The translations under genes and the position numbers were made by a program. The notes beneath the pieces are model-generated. The model was not told the origin of the DNA. It saw only the letters and a list, made by a program, of their open reading frames with translations, and did not search any database. From the NCBI RefSeq assembly GCF_049354825.1, contig NZ_CP186480.1, forward strand, positions 2,294,001 to 2,358,000: a stretch of 64,000 nt of DNA. Reading direction: 5' to 3'. This stretch comes from Novosphingobium sp049354825. Its GTDB lineage: Bacteria; Pseudomonadota; Alphaproteobacteria; Sphingomonadales; Sphingomonadaceae. Numbering within the stretch: the first letter of the stretch is position 1; each line of letters begins with the position of its first letter. This document shows, one piece after another, positions 49,985 through 59,840 of this stretch.

Positions 49985-51034
49985 TCACCACAGCGAAAAG
50001 AACTTCGCTTCGGTATCGTCGGCGCAGATTTCGGACAGTGCGCGCCATTCGTCCGGTGACAGCGCCGGCAGGTAGGCAGCGCCCTTGCGCACGGCACGGC
50101 GGAACAGGGCTTGGCGCGCGCCCGCATCGGGGTGGTCGGATACGTATCGCAACCAGTTTCCTTCGTCGGGCGCGTGATTGGCGGCACGGTCGAAGAATCC
50201 GGCGACCCCGGCGGGCGAGATGCGGGCCTCCTGCAGCCGGGCGAGGGCATATCGGTCGGCGCGGTCCTCCAGCTTGCGGCTGAATCGCAGCGCGGTCAGC
50301 TGGCCCAGGCTGGCGGGGGCGGTGCCGCTGGCGCCGCTCAGCAGGATCGAAAGCCCGAACTGACGCAGCAGCCCCTGCATGACGTGCCGCTCGCGCACGT
50401 GACCGGCTTCGTGCGCCAGTACGCCGGCCAGTTCGTCAGGCCCTTTCGCCTGCTCCAGCAGGCCGGACAGCACGACGATGCGGCCACCGGGCAGAGCCGC
50501 GGCGTTGACTTGCGCCAGTTTCACCACCTGGACCCGGATCGGCGGCCCGCCGCCGGGACGATCGATCTGCGCCATCAGCTTGTGCAGCGCGGCATCGCCC
50601 GCGGGGGTGTGGCAGACCGATCCGGCGAAGTCGGGCACCAGCGCGGTGCCGATGCGGTTTTCGACCGCCTGCGGCACCATCGGGCCCAGCCACACCGGCG
50701 CGGTCATCACCGCGGCGGCCAGGGCGGCACTGACCGCGGCGAAGGCGGCGGCGGCGCGCGGCAGGCCCCAGCGGTCGACCAGCTTGCCGTAGCGCGCCGG
50801 CGGCGCGAGCCGCTCGGCGACCGGCGCGGGCACGCCGTCCGCGAAGACCAGCCGCCAGCCCGGCGACCCGCGCCGCGACAGGCTGGCAGCGTTGGCGGTG
50901 CGCACCAGGTCGGCCAGCGCGACCTGCTGTGCGGGCGTTTCCGGTCCTTCGACCGCCAGGGCATCGTCCGCCAGCGCGACCCGGACCGGGTAGCGCCGCG
51001 CCGATTGCCCGTCGAACAGGCTGGCGTTCCACAT
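49985..51034 (-). CDS. M48 family metallopeptidase
   Basis: A 349-residue membrane-anchored peptidase. One transmembrane helix at about residues 95-120 is followed by a catalytic domain with HEAGHVRERH and a distal EDRADRYAL zinc ligand. The N-terminal 90 residues form a small beta-rich region. It starts one base downstream of the DUF898 stop and probably acts in membrane protein quality control (family knowledge). Confidence 0.9.
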   Translation of the reverse strand: MWNASLFDGQSARRYPVRVALADDALAVEGPETPAQQVALADLVRTANAASLSRRGSPGWRLVFADGVPAPVAERLAPPARYGKLVDRWGLPRAAAAFAAVSAALAAAVMTAPVWLGPMVPQAVENRIGTALVPDFAGSVCHTPAGDAALHKLMAQIDRPGGGPPIRVQVVKLAQVNAAALPGGRIVVLSGLLEQAKGPDELAGVLAHEAGHVRERHVMQGLLRQFGLSILLSGASGTAPASLGQLTALRFSRKLEDRADRYALARLQEARISPAGVAGFFDRAANHAPDEGNWLRYVSDHPDAGARQALFRRAVRKGAAYLPALSPDEWRALSEICADDTEAKFFSLW

Positions 51035-51035
51035 A

Positions 51036-52133
51036 TCAGAACGCGCCGAGGTCGAGTGCGTCGAGCAACCCTTCACCCTGGCGCGGCGCGGGCGTTTCGG
51101 ACTGGGTCATCGCGTCGACATCGATCGTGCCGCGCGCGTCCATGTGGCGGATGAAGAACGACCAGTGGCGGTAATCGAGAAACACGATGCCCAGCCCCAG
51201 CGTCAGCACCAGCAGCAGGGCGTCGCCGGCCAGCAGCTTGATCCAGTCCATCGTTCGCGCCGAAAACGCAAAGTCCAGCCCATCCAGCCGGGTGCCGGCA
51301 ACCACGTGGCGGAAATACTTGGCGTAGAACCCCATCAGGACCAGCCCGAACACGAAATAGAACGCGATGACCGCCAGGATGCCGCCGATCACGATCGAGA
51401 TCGAGATGGCCGATCCGCCGCCGCGCGCGAACGCGCCCAGCGCGCCGAACGGGATGAACACCGCCATCGCGGCGAACAGTCCGGCGAAGGGCGCCAGGTA
51501 GCACAGCAGGAACCGCCCCATCAGCCCTTCGACCCGCGCTTCGGCCGCGAATTCGTAGGGTCCGAAGCTCATCGCGCTCCAGCGCCGGTTCCACAGCGTC
51601 ACCAGCGACCAGGGTATCAGCAGCCCCAGCGCGAATGTGCCAACCGCCTGGCGCCACAAGTACTGCCAGCCGTAATCGAAGCCTTCGTCGTCCGACCCGC
51701 CGCGAATGCCGCGCCAGTACGTGCGCGCCAGGCGGTAGCGCAGGGCGCGAAACCGCGCGATGCCGATCAGGTAGTAGAGCCCCCCGAACATCGCCAGCGA
51801 CACCGCCGCCACCGCTGCCAGCTGCTTGTGCAGGATCAGGTACTGGTTCAGCATTCCGATGAGGAAGTAAGGCACGATCAGCACCGCGATCACGGTTGCC
51901 GCGCCCTTGAACAGTTCCAGCCCGGTGCCGGCCCATTCCAGGGGATCGTCGATGAAGCGGGTGTGGCTCCACAAGTAGGTCCGCGTCCGCGCCTTGGCCC
52001 AGAAGCGGTAGATCCCCAGCGTGACGATCGTCAGCAGCAGGTTGGTGAAGGCGATCGGCGCGTATTCGCGCCACGTACCCGTGAATCCGAACGCCGTGTC
52101 CGGCCGGTGTTCATCCATATTTCGCGCCCCCAT
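51036..52133 (-). CDS. DUF898 (YjgN-like) membrane protein
   Basis: A 365-residue protein with about seven helices. The DUF898 pattern is clear: FGFTGTWREYAPIAFTNLLLTIVTLGIYRFWAKARTRTYLWSHTRF, and the related second half with RRWSAMSFGPYEF. ATG 52133 has GGGG 6 nt upstream; the in-frame ATG at 52118 is possible. Paired with the M48 peptidase directly downstream. Function unknown. Confidence 0.87.
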   Translation of the reverse strand: MGARNMDEHRPDTAFGFTGTWREYAPIAFTNLLLTIVTLGIYRFWAKARTRTYLWSHTRFIDDPLEWAGTGLELFKGAATVIAVLIVPYFLIGMLNQYLILHKQLAAVAAVSLAMFGGLYYLIGIARFRALRYRLARTYWRGIRGGSDDEGFDYGWQYLWRQAVGTFALGLLIPWSLVTLWNRRWSAMSFGPYEFAAEARVEGLMGRFLLCYLAPFAGLFAAMAVFIPFGALGAFARGGGSAISISIVIGGILAVIAFYFVFGLVLMGFYAKYFRHVVAGTRLDGLDFAFSARTMDWIKLLAGDALLLVLTLGLGIVFLDYRHWSFFIRHMDARGTIDVDAMTQSETPAPRQGEGLLDALDLGAF

Positions 52134-52312
52134 GCGTGCCCCTGCCGACAAGGAAGAGAAAAAAGCCTTGCAGCGCAAGCGCATTGGCAATGCGGCCGGA
52201 TCGGCGGCGCGGGCGGGCGACCGGCGGTTCCCACGGGGCGTCCCCTGACGCCGAGACTTCCAGCGCGCGCCGGGCTGTGTCATGGCGCCAGCCGTCAAGA
52301 CGAGAGTAATCC

Positions 52313-54331
52313 ATGTCCGAGATGTTCAAGATATCGCTGCCCGACGGTTCCGTGCGCGAGATGCCTGCCGGCAGCACCCCGGCGGATGTCGCCGCCGCGA
52401 TCGGGCCGGGGCTGGCCAAGGCGGCGATCGCCGCGCGCGTCGACGGGGACTTGCGCGATCTGAACCGCCCGTTCGAAGGCGATGCGCAGCTGGCGCTGGT
52501 CACCAGCCGCGACGAGGCCGACGCGCTGGAGCTGGCGCGCCACGATTACGCGCACGTCCTGGCCGAGGCGATCCAGTCGCTGTGGCCGGGCACGCAGATC
52601 ACCTTCGGCCCGGCGACCGACGACGGATTTTACTATGACGTGCTGGCGCCGGCCACGCGCGAACCGTTCGGCATGGATGACCTGCCCGCGATCGAGGAGC
52701 GCATGCGCGCGATCATCCGCGCCGACAAGCCGCTGGTGCGCGAGGTCTGGGACCGCCAGCGCCTGATCGACAAGTGGCGCGCCGATGGCGAGACTTTCAA
52801 GGCGGAATGGGCGGCCGAGCTTTCGGGCGACGAGCCGCTGACGGTCTATCATTCCGGCCAGCCCGGCAGCGAGGGCGCCTGGCTCGACATGTGCCGCGGG
52901 CCGCACTTGCCCAGCACCGGCAAGCTCGATCCGCAGGCCTTCAAGCTGATGCGGGTGGCCGGCGCCTATTGGCGGGGCGACCAGAACAACGCGCAGCTGA
53001 CGCGCATTTACGGCACCGGCTGGCTGAACAAGAAGCAGCTGGATGCGCACCTGTTGCGGCTGGAAGAAGCGGCCAAGCGCGACCACCGCAAGCTGGGCCA
53101 GGAAATGGACCTGTTCCACCTCCAGGCCGAAGCGCACGGCAGCGTGTTCTGGCACCCGCAGGGCTTCAAGGTCTGGCGCGAACTGGAAGCCTACATGCGC
53201 CGCGCGATCGATGCCGCCGGCTACCGCGAGGTCAAGACCCCGCAGGTCATGGACGCCCGCCAGTGGGAGCAGTCGGGCCACTGGGGCAAGTACCGCGAGA
53301 ACATGTTCGTCATCCCCGACGAGGTCCCCAACACCCAGGACGAGGGTCCGCTGGTGTCGGACGACGCGCAGTGGATGGCGTTGAAGCCGATGAACTGCCC
53401 GGCGCACGTGCTGATCTTCCGCCAGGGCATCAAGTCGTACCGCGACCTGCCGCTGCGCCTTTACGAGAACGGCTGCTGCCACCGCAACGAACCGCACGGC
53501 GCGCTGCACGGGCTGATGCGGGTGCGCCAGTTCACCCAGGACGATGCGCACATCTTCTGCCGCGAGGACCAGATCGTGTCCGAAGTGCGCGCTTTCTGCG
53601 AACTGGCCGACCGCATCTACAGGGATTTCGGCTTTACCTATGCGGTCAAGCTGGCGCTGCGCCCCGACCAGCGCTTCGGTTCCGACGCGGACTGGGACAA
53701 GGCCGAGGCCGAGCTGCGCCAGGCGGTCCAGGACGCCGGCATGGCGAGCGAGGAATACGGCTGGGAGGAACTGCCGGGCGAGGGCGCGTTCTACGCCCCG
53801 AAACTGGAATGGCACCTGACCGACGCGATCGGACGGACCTGGCAGGTCGGCACGATCCAGTCCGACCGCGTGCTGCCCGACCGGCTCGACGCCAGCTACA
53901 TCGGCGAGGACGGCGAAAAGCACCGCCCGGTCATGCTCCACCGGGCGATCTTCGGATCGTACGAGCGCTTCATCGGCATCCTGATCGAGCATTTCGCCGG
54001 CAAGCTGCCGACTTGGCTCGCGCCGACGCAGGCGGTGGTGGCCACGATCGTGTCCGACGCCGACGATTACGCGCGTGACGTTGCCGACAAGCTGGCGGCC
54101 GCCGGGCTGCGCGCCGAGGTCGACACCCGCAACGAGAAGATCAACTACAAGGTGCGCGAGCACAGCCTGGCCAAGGTCCCGCACCTGCTGGTAGTCGGCA
54201 AGCGCGAGGCCGAGGAAGGCACCGTGGCGCTGCGCACGCTGGGATCGCAGCATCAGCAAGTGCCGAGCCTGGAATCCGCGGTCGCGCTGCTCAAGGCCGA
54301 AGGCACCCCGCCCGACCTGCTGCCGGGCTGA
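52313..54331 (+). CDS. thrS: threonine--tRNA ligase
   Basis: A 672-residue class II aminoacyl-tRNA synthetase. TGS domain about 1-65, editing domain with the HDYAHVLAEAI zinc motif, catalytic core with NCPAHVLIF and RNEPHGALHGLMRVRQF, and a C-terminal anticodon-binding domain. The leader at 52237-52252 contains a perfect 6-bp hairpin (ggcgtc/gacgcc) of unknown significance. ThrS ends two bases before the TSUP gene. Confidence 0.97.
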   Translation: MSEMFKISLPDGSVREMPAGSTPADVAAAIGPGLAKAAIAARVDGDLRDLNRPFEGDAQLALVTSRDEADALELARHDYAHVLAEAIQSLWPGTQITFGPATDDGFYYDVLAPATREPFGMDDLPAIEERMRAIIRADKPLVREVWDRQRLIDKWRADGETFKAEWAAELSGDEPLTVYHSGQPGSEGAWLDMCRGPHLPSTGKLDPQAFKLMRVAGAYWRGDQNNAQLTRIYGTGWLNKKQLDAHLLRLEEAAKRDHRKLGQEMDLFHLQAEAHGSVFWHPQGFKVWRELEAYMRRAIDAAGYREVKTPQVMDARQWEQSGHWGKYRENMFVIPDEVPNTQDEGPLVSDDAQWMALKPMNCPAHVLIFRQGIKSYRDLPLRLYENGCCHRNEPHGALHGLMRVRQFTQDDAHIFCREDQIVSEVRAFCELADRIYRDFGFTYAVKLALRPDQRFGSDADWDKAEAELRQAVQDAGMASEEYGWEELPGEGAFYAPKLEWHLTDAIGRTWQVGTIQSDRVLPDRLDASYIGEDGEKHRPVMLHRAIFGSYERFIGILIEHFAGKLPTWLAPTQAVVATIVSDADDYARDVADKLAAAGLRAEVDTRNEKINYKVREHSLAKVPHLLVVGKREAEEGTVALRTLGSQHQQVPSLESAVALLKAEGTPPDLLPG

Positions 54332-54333
54332 GC

Positions 54334-55080
54334 GTGATCGTCGGCGGGCTCGCAGTCGGCGCGCTGGCGCTGGCGCTGGCGCTGACCGCGGCGCTGGTGG
54401 CCGGGTTCGTGCGCGGGCTATCCGGCTTCGGCCTGGCGCTTCTGCTGGTTCCGGCGCTGAGCCTGGCGGTGCTGCCCAAGGAGGCGGTCGTCGTCGCCAA
54501 CCTGCTGGCGGCGATGATCGGCTTCATCGGCCTCAGGAAACAGGCCGCGTCGAGCGAGAGATCGGCTTTCGTCATTGCCGGGGTCGCGTTGCTCGGACTG
54601 CCGCTGGGCCTTGCCGCGCTGTGGACGATCCCGGCGCCGGTGGCGCGGCTGATGATCGCGCTGATCGCCATCGGGGCCTTCGTCGCGGTGCTGCTGCCGG
54701 CCAAGGCGGGCCACGTGCCCGGGCCCAAGGAAACCGTCGCCACCGGGCTGGGCGCGGGCGTGCTGACCGGGTTCGCCGGGATGCCCGGCCCGCCGGTGGT
54801 GCCGTATTACCTGCGGCGCGGGATCGAGCCCGCGGTGGCGCGGGCCTCGATGATGACGGTGTTCCTCGTCACCCAGCTTGCCGGCGTGCTCCTCTCGGTC
54901 GCGGCCGGGCAGGCGACACGGCGCGAATTCATCCTGGGCGTAGTGCTGTTTCCGGCGGTGCTTGCCGGGACGTGGGCCGGCAACCATGCTTTCGGCCGCG
55001 TCAGCCCAAACGCCTGGCGCGGTATCGCGGGCGCGGTGCTGGGCGCCTCGGCGATCGCCGCGGCGGTGAAGCTGCTTTAA
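54334..55080 (+). CDS. sulfite exporter TauE/SafE family (TSUP) protein
   Basis: A 248-residue protein with seven to eight hydrophobic helices and the TSUP signature GFVRGLSGFGLALLLVPALS near the N-terminus, repeated in the second half as GVLTGFAGMPGPPVVPYYL. Probably exports or imports a small anion. GTG 54334 lies two bases after the thrS stop; its TAA overlaps the convergent stop (TTAA). Confidence 0.85.
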   Translation: MIVGGLAVGALALALALTAALVAGFVRGLSGFGLALLLVPALSLAVLPKEAVVVANLLAAMIGFIGLRKQAASSERSAFVIAGVALLGLPLGLAALWTIPAPVARLMIALIAIGAFVAVLLPAKAGHVPGPKETVATGLGAGVLTGFAGMPGPPVVPYYLRRGIEPAVARASMMTVFLVTQLAGVLLSVAAGQATRREFILGVVLFPAVLAGTWAGNHAFGRVSPNAWRGIAGAVLGASAIAAAVKLL

Positions 55081-56255
55081 GCCTCCACCGCGAAGGCGAT
55101 CTCGGCATGGTTGCGCAGGCGGTCGACCAGCGCCTCGCCCAGCAGCGCCCCGGGGGTCGAGACGCCGCCGTCGGCGTCGCAGCGCAGCAGCGCCAGCCCG
55201 GTTTCGGCGATCATCCGGCTGGTCGAACCATATCCGGGGTCGTAGCGCCCTTTTACCGCGTAGCGCAGGCTGCGGCCGTCGGGCATCTCGCCAATGAACA
55301 GCAGGTCGTAAAAGCCGCTGTCGCGTGCGGCCTTGTCCGGCCCCTGGCCGGGCTTCGGATCGTTGGCGGTACCGATCGAAGGGTTGGACGCGAGGTGACG
55401 CGCCGCCGCCTCGCCTGCCTCGCCGGGACCGGTCAGGACCATCTCGTCGTAAACGAAATCGCGGCCGTACGGGTGGCCGAGCAGCGCATTGGTGCGATGG
55501 ACGTTCTTGGTGTTGATCGCCGCCATGATGAACGGCGCCTCCCAGGCGTTCAGCGCCTCGTCGAACTGCACTGCGTCGCCGCGCGGCTGGGGCGGCCCTG
55601 CGAAGCCGGGGGTCAGGCCGAACGGGCTGAGCATGATCGGCAGCAGCGCCGGATCGGCCTTCAGCGCCGCCAGCGTCGCCTTGAGGCTGGCCGCGGTCCC
55701 GCCCGAGGCGCCGCCTTTCATCCCGCGCACCCGCCCCTTCACGCGCGGGCACGGCGCTCCGAAGCGGGCGGTCGCCGCCTGCTGAAGCATCAGTACGCCA
55801 AGGTCGAACGGGATCGAATCGAACCCCGACGAAAACGCGATCCGCGCGCCGCTGGTACGCGCGGCGGCGTGGTAGCGATCGATCATCTGGCGCATCCACA
55901 CCGGTTCGCCGCACAAGTCGGCGTAATCGGTGCCTTCGGCCACGCAGGCGGCCAGCAACGGTTCGCCGTAAAGCTGGTACGGGCCCACGGTGGTCAGGAC
56001 CACCGCGGTGCTCCGCGCCAGTTCGGCCATGCTGTCCGCGTCGGCGGCATCGGCGGTCAGGATCGGCACGTTGGCGCCGGCGCCTATTTCGGCGTGGACA
56101 CGTTCAAGCTTGGCCGGATCGCGCCCCGCCAGTGCCCAGCGCGGCCCGTCTTCGCCGATCCGGTGGGCAAGGTATTCGGCAACGAGGCGACCGGTAAACC
56201 CGGTCGCCCCCCAGACCACGATATCGAACGGACGGTAGCCCGCCTTTTCGCGCAT
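55077..56255 (-). CDS. saccharopine dehydrogenase-like/enoyl reductase family protein
   Basis: A 392-residue protein with a Rossmann start FDIVVWGATGFTGRLVAEYLA and a following CGEPVWMRQMIDRYH, the layout of the trans-acting enoyl reductase-like saccharopine dehydrogenase group. The physiological substrate is unknown. The ATG overlaps the DoxX stop (ATGA). Confidence 0.86.
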   Translation of the reverse strand: MREKAGYRPFDIVVWGATGFTGRLVAEYLAHRIGEDGPRWALAGRDPAKLERVHAEIGAGANVPILTADAADADSMAELARSTAVVLTTVGPYQLYGEPLLAACVAEGTDYADLCGEPVWMRQMIDRYHAAARTSGARIAFSSGFDSIPFDLGVLMLQQAATARFGAPCPRVKGRVRGMKGGASGGTAASLKATLAALKADPALLPIMLSPFGLTPGFAGPPQPRGDAVQFDEALNAWEAPFIMAAINTKNVHRTNALLGHPYGRDFVYDEMVLTGPGEAGEAAARHLASNPSIGTANDPKPGQGPDKAARDSGFYDLLFIGEMPDGRSLRYAVKGRYDPGYGSTSRMIAETGLALLRCDADGGVSTPGALLGEALVDRLRNHAEIAFAVEA

Positions 56256-56740
56256 CAGTCGTGCACGACGGTGGTCGTGCCCGGCACCGTGCGGACGCCT
56301 TCGACGATGCCTTCGGCCTTGGCAGCGCGCAGATCGGCATCGCGCGTGGCGAGGTCGGCACGGCGGCGATCGCGCATCGCGTCATAGCTCCAGGCCTGGT
56401 GGCTCTGCGCGAACAGGACCAGGAAGCCGCCGGCGATCGCCACGTTCTTCATGAACATCGCGGCCTGCATCTGATCCGCGAAATTGTTGTGATAGAGGAT
56501 CGCCGTCAGCAGGCAGAACCCTGCCAGCAGGATCGAGAACAGCCGGGTGAACACGCCCAGCGCGATCGCCAACCCGGCGACGACTTCGAAGATCGCGGTC
56601 GGCAGGCCCAGCCCCGCCGGCATGCCCACCTTCTGGATCATCGCATCGGTACCGGCCAGGTTGCTGAACTTGCCGACACCGGAAACCAGAAACATCAATG
56701 CCAGCATGAGCCGGCCGAAAAACGCGACGATCGAGGACAT
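56255..56740 (-). CDS. DoxX family membrane protein
   Basis: A 161-residue protein with four helices and the DoxX N-terminus GRLMLALMFLVSGVGKFSNL, followed by a charged C-terminal tail. GGGAGAA precedes ATG 56740. Co-transcribed with the saccharopine dehydrogenase-like gene. The family is linked to redox stress and membrane quinones. Confidence 0.86.
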   Translation of the reverse strand: MSSIVAFFGRLMLALMFLVSGVGKFSNLAGTDAMIQKVGMPAGLGLPTAIFEVVAGLAIALGVFTRLFSILLAGFCLLTAILYHNNFADQMQAAMFMKNVAIAGGFLVLFAQSHQAWSYDAMRDRRRADLATRDADLRAAKAEGIVEGVRTVPGTTTVVHD

Positions 56741-56868
56741 GGCGGTTCTCCCATCAGGCGAAGCGTCCGCCAGCCCCAGTGCAGCCGCCGCTTCGTGCCC
56801 CGCCAATGCGCGGGGTTGGCACAGCGTTCCCCGGATCGGCGGCGGATGCAAGCTCCCGCGGTGGAGAA

Positions 56869-57423
<555 letters not shown>

Positions 57424-57612
57424 GCCCGATGCTTGCCGCAGGGCGCCGCGGCCAGCAAGCCGGGGTGCCGGGGGCGGCGGGGATAAACCCCCGATGAACC
57501 GCGGCGAAAAGGCCTCTGCCCGCCGCTTTACCGGCGCGCCTCGCCGCGCGCAGGCTAGGCGGCCAGGTCGCTGCCCCCCACCTTGCGACCTCCAATACGA
57601 GAGGCATTTCGC

Positions 57613-57993
57613 ATGAAGCTCACTCCCATTCTCGCCCTGATGGCGCTGGCCGCCACGGGCACTGCCCATGCCCAGCTGGCCGGCACGCTGACCGGCCAGG
57701 CCGGCGCCAGCGCCAACGCCGGCCCGGTCGGCACCGCAGCCGGCGGCTCGGTGTCGGGCGCGGTCAACGCGGCCACCGGCGTGCTCGGCGGCGTGGCGGA
57801 CGCCGCCACCGGCGCGGCGCACAACGCCGGCGCGGCCGCGCAGGCGACCGTCGATGCCGCGGCCGAGGCCCCGCGAACGCAGGCTGACGTCCAGGCGCAG
57901 GCGCAGGTCGATGCCCGGCACAGCGGGCACAAGGCCAAGCGCCGCGGCGCCTACATCGGCGTTTCGGGCGGGCTGTCCGCCACGCGCAACTGA
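57613..57993 (+). CDS. small secreted Ala/Gly-rich protein
   Basis: A 126-residue protein with a signal peptide (MKLTPILALMALAATGTAHA) and a low-complexity mature region rich in Ala, Gly and Thr. The C-terminus is HKAKRRGAYIGVSGGLSATRN. GAGAGG precedes ATG 57613. A strong terminator follows. Function unknown; possibly an envelope protein. Confidence 0.7.
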   Translation: MKLTPILALMALAATGTAHAQLAGTLTGQAGASANAGPVGTAAGGSVSGAVNAATGVLGGVADAATGAAHNAGAAAQATVDAAAEAPRTQADVQAQAQVDARHSGHKAKRRGAYIGVSGGLSATRN

Positions 57994-58017
57994 ACGCGTT
58001 CGCCTGGAAAACGAGGA

Positions 58018-58049
58018 CGGGCGCCGGGATCGATCCCGGCGCCCGTTTT
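58018..58049 (+). terminator. rho-independent terminator
   Basis: A GC-rich perfect stem (58018-58030 with 58033-58045) followed by TTTT, 25 nt after the stop of the secreted protein. Confidence 0.9.
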
Positions 58050-58104
58050 CACATGGGGTGCCGCCGCCCGTCCCTGTCAGCCGGGGAGGGCGGCGGCGGG
58101 CGCG

Positions 58105-58557
58105 TCAGGCATTCAACGAATGCTTGAGCGCGCTCATCTCGTCATGGCCGGCCTTGACCGACTGCCAGGCCTGATCGACCGCGGCGCGGCCGTCGGCCGA
58201 AATGTCGGTGTGCTTCAAGGCGGCTTCGAACTTTTCCTTCAGGTAGTCCTCGCCGCGCTCGACCTCGGCGACGATCGCCTTGTCGTCCTTGGTCGAAACG
58301 GCTTCGCGCAGCGATTCGAAGAAGCGGTGGACGGCGCCCATCGTCGAGCCGTCGTCTTCCGGGTTGCCGCCGGCGGCGGCGACCGCGGCCTGCAGCTTCG
58401 TCACGGCCTGCTGGCGTTCGCGCGCGCGGTTGTTGAACATCTCCGCAAAGCGGGGATTTTCCACCTCGGACGCCGACTTCTGATAGCCTTCGATGCTGTC
58501 GAGCAGCGTGGCGATCAGGGTGTTGAGGGTGGTGGTGGTCTCGTCATGCTCGGCCAT
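58105..58557 (-). CDS. PA2169 family four-helix-bundle protein (DUF2383-like)
   Basis: A 150-residue helical protein: four long helices, ferritin-like in layout, with the family start TTTTLNTLIATLLDSIEGYQKSA. Members are often induced by stress. A candidate EcfG promoter lies upstream. GGAG precedes ATG 58557 after a run of T (A on this strand). Confidence 0.86.
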   Translation of the reverse strand: MAEHDETTTTLNTLIATLLDSIEGYQKSASEVENPRFAEMFNNRARERQQAVTKLQAAVAAAGGNPEDDGSTMGAVHRFFESLREAVSTKDDKAIVAEVERGEDYLKEKFEAALKHTDISADGRAAVDQAWQSVKAGHDEMSALKHSLNA

Positions 58558-58600
58558 CGGGGGCGACTCCTTTTTTTAAGCGGTCGGGTTGCGCTTCACA

Positions 58601-58625
58601 AACGCCGCCCCGGGGAAGTCGTTGC
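58601..58625 (-). promoter_or_regulatory. candidate EcfG-type promoter, one mismatch
   Basis: On the minus strand GCAAC (58625-58621), 16 nt, CGTT (58604-58601). One mismatch to GGAAC-N16/17-CGTT. It lies about 45 nt upstream of the PA2169-family ATG. Confidence 0.3.
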
Positions 58626-58697
58626 ACGGCGCGGCAAATTTCCCTGCCCGGGGCATGGCCGGTTGGCTGCGCGGGCCGGCACGGCTAGGCCGGGCCG

Positions 58698-59267
58698 ATG
58701 CCGTTTCGCGATCCCCTGCCGCCGCCGGTCATCCACCGCCTGGCGCCGCGCCGCCGCCGCACCTCGTGGGGAGAGATCGTGCTGTCCGCGCTGCTGCTGG
58801 CGGGCGCCGCCGCGGTGCTGCTGTTCGCGTGGAGCCGGCTGGGCGGCAGCGGCATCGCCGCGCCCGATCCGCTGACCGCGCCTGCCGCGCTGCCCCGCGC
58901 CGCCGCGGCGGACCGGGAAAGCGCCCGCTTCGGCCAGTGCCGGGGCCGCCACGGCACCAACTGCGTGATCGACGGCGACACGCTGTTCTACGCCGGACGG
59001 CAGATCCGCATCGCCGATATCGACGCGCCCGAACTGGGCAGCCCGCAGTGCGACGACGAATACGCCCGCGCCGGTCGCGCCCGCGACCGGCTGCGCGCGT
59101 TGCTCAACGCCGGGCGCTTCAGCCTGCAAGCCTACGAGCGCCCGCGCGACGTCTACGGGCGCGAACTGCTGGTGATCACGCGCGGCGGGCGCAGCCTGGG
59201 CGGGGTGCTGATCGCCGAAGGGCTGGCGCACCCGTGGGTGGGGCACAAGCTGCCGTGGTGCCGCTGA
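58698..59267 (+). CDS. thermonuclease family (SNase) protein, membrane-anchored
   Basis: A 189-residue protein. A transmembrane helix at about residues 27-45 follows a basic N-terminus, so a signal anchor with the nuclease domain outside the cytoplasm is likely. The staphylococcal-nuclease domain begins near residue 78 with VIDGDTLFYAGRQIRIADIDAPE and has YERPRDVYGRELL (catalytic Arg and Glu). Ends in Cys. Confidence 0.86.
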   Translation: MPFRDPLPPPVIHRLAPRRRRTSWGEIVLSALLLAGAAAVLLFAWSRLGGSGIAAPDPLTAPAALPRAAAADRESARFGQCRGRHGTNCVIDGDTLFYAGRQIRIADIDAPELGSPQCDDEYARAGRARDRLRALLNAGRFSLQAYERPRDVYGRELLVITRGGRSLGGVLIAEGLAHPWVGHKLPWCR

Positions 59268-59305
59268 CCGCTTGACACGAAACCGGGCGCTGACGGCTGT
59301 GACTT

Positions 59306-59755
59306 TCACTCCTGCTCTCCCGCGCCGCGATCGAGCTGGGCCAGGTGCTGGAGCAGCGCGCAATCGTCGTCCTTGCGGTGGTATCCGGCAAACGTGCCGT
59401 CCACGGTGACCACCGCGATCCGCCCGGCACGCCAGCGGTAATGCGCGGGCAGCCCCGTGGACTTTGCCGAGGCCAAGTCCACAGGCCGGTGCGGCTTTCC
59501 CAGCGCCGCGTCCCATGCCGCCGCCAGCCCGGCGCCGCCCGGGCGCGCGCGCAGCCGGTAGGCGCTCTCGCGCCCCATGCCGACGCGGCGGCAGGCCTCG
59601 ATCACGCTGCGCGTCTCGGCGATGAAGCCGATCAGCTTCGCCTGCCGGTCGATCGTCCAGCCGTCCTTGCGCGGTCCCACCGGCACCGGGTGGAACGCGG
59701 GCAGGCGCCGCAGGGAGAGCGGCGCGGGCTGGGCGGGCTTGGGCCAGGTCTTCAT
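59306..59755 (-). CDS. hypothetical protein with helix-turn-helix motif
   Basis: A 149-residue protein with a basic N-terminus and a short HTH (FIAETRSVIEACRRVGMGRESAYRLR) at about residues 45-75. Similar small proteins occur in sphingomonads without known function. The start is uncertain: ATG 59755 gives a compact N-terminus, but an ATG at 59815 with GAGGG upstream in the same frame would add 20 residues. Confidence 0.6.
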   Translation of the reverse strand: MKTWPKPAQPAPLSLRRLPAFHPVPVGPRKDGWTIDRQAKLIGFIAETRSVIEACRRVGMGRESAYRLRARPGGAGLAAAWDAALGKPHRPVDLASAKSTGLPAHYRWRAGRIAVVTVDGTFAGYHRKDDDCALLQHLAQLDRGAGEQE

Positions 59756-59840
59756 CGCGAGAGGGTGAAGCAAATTTCGGCCGTGTAGGAAAATGCCGCC
59801 ACCGGTGTTAGCCATCGGCCCTCAACCAGGGGACCAGACG

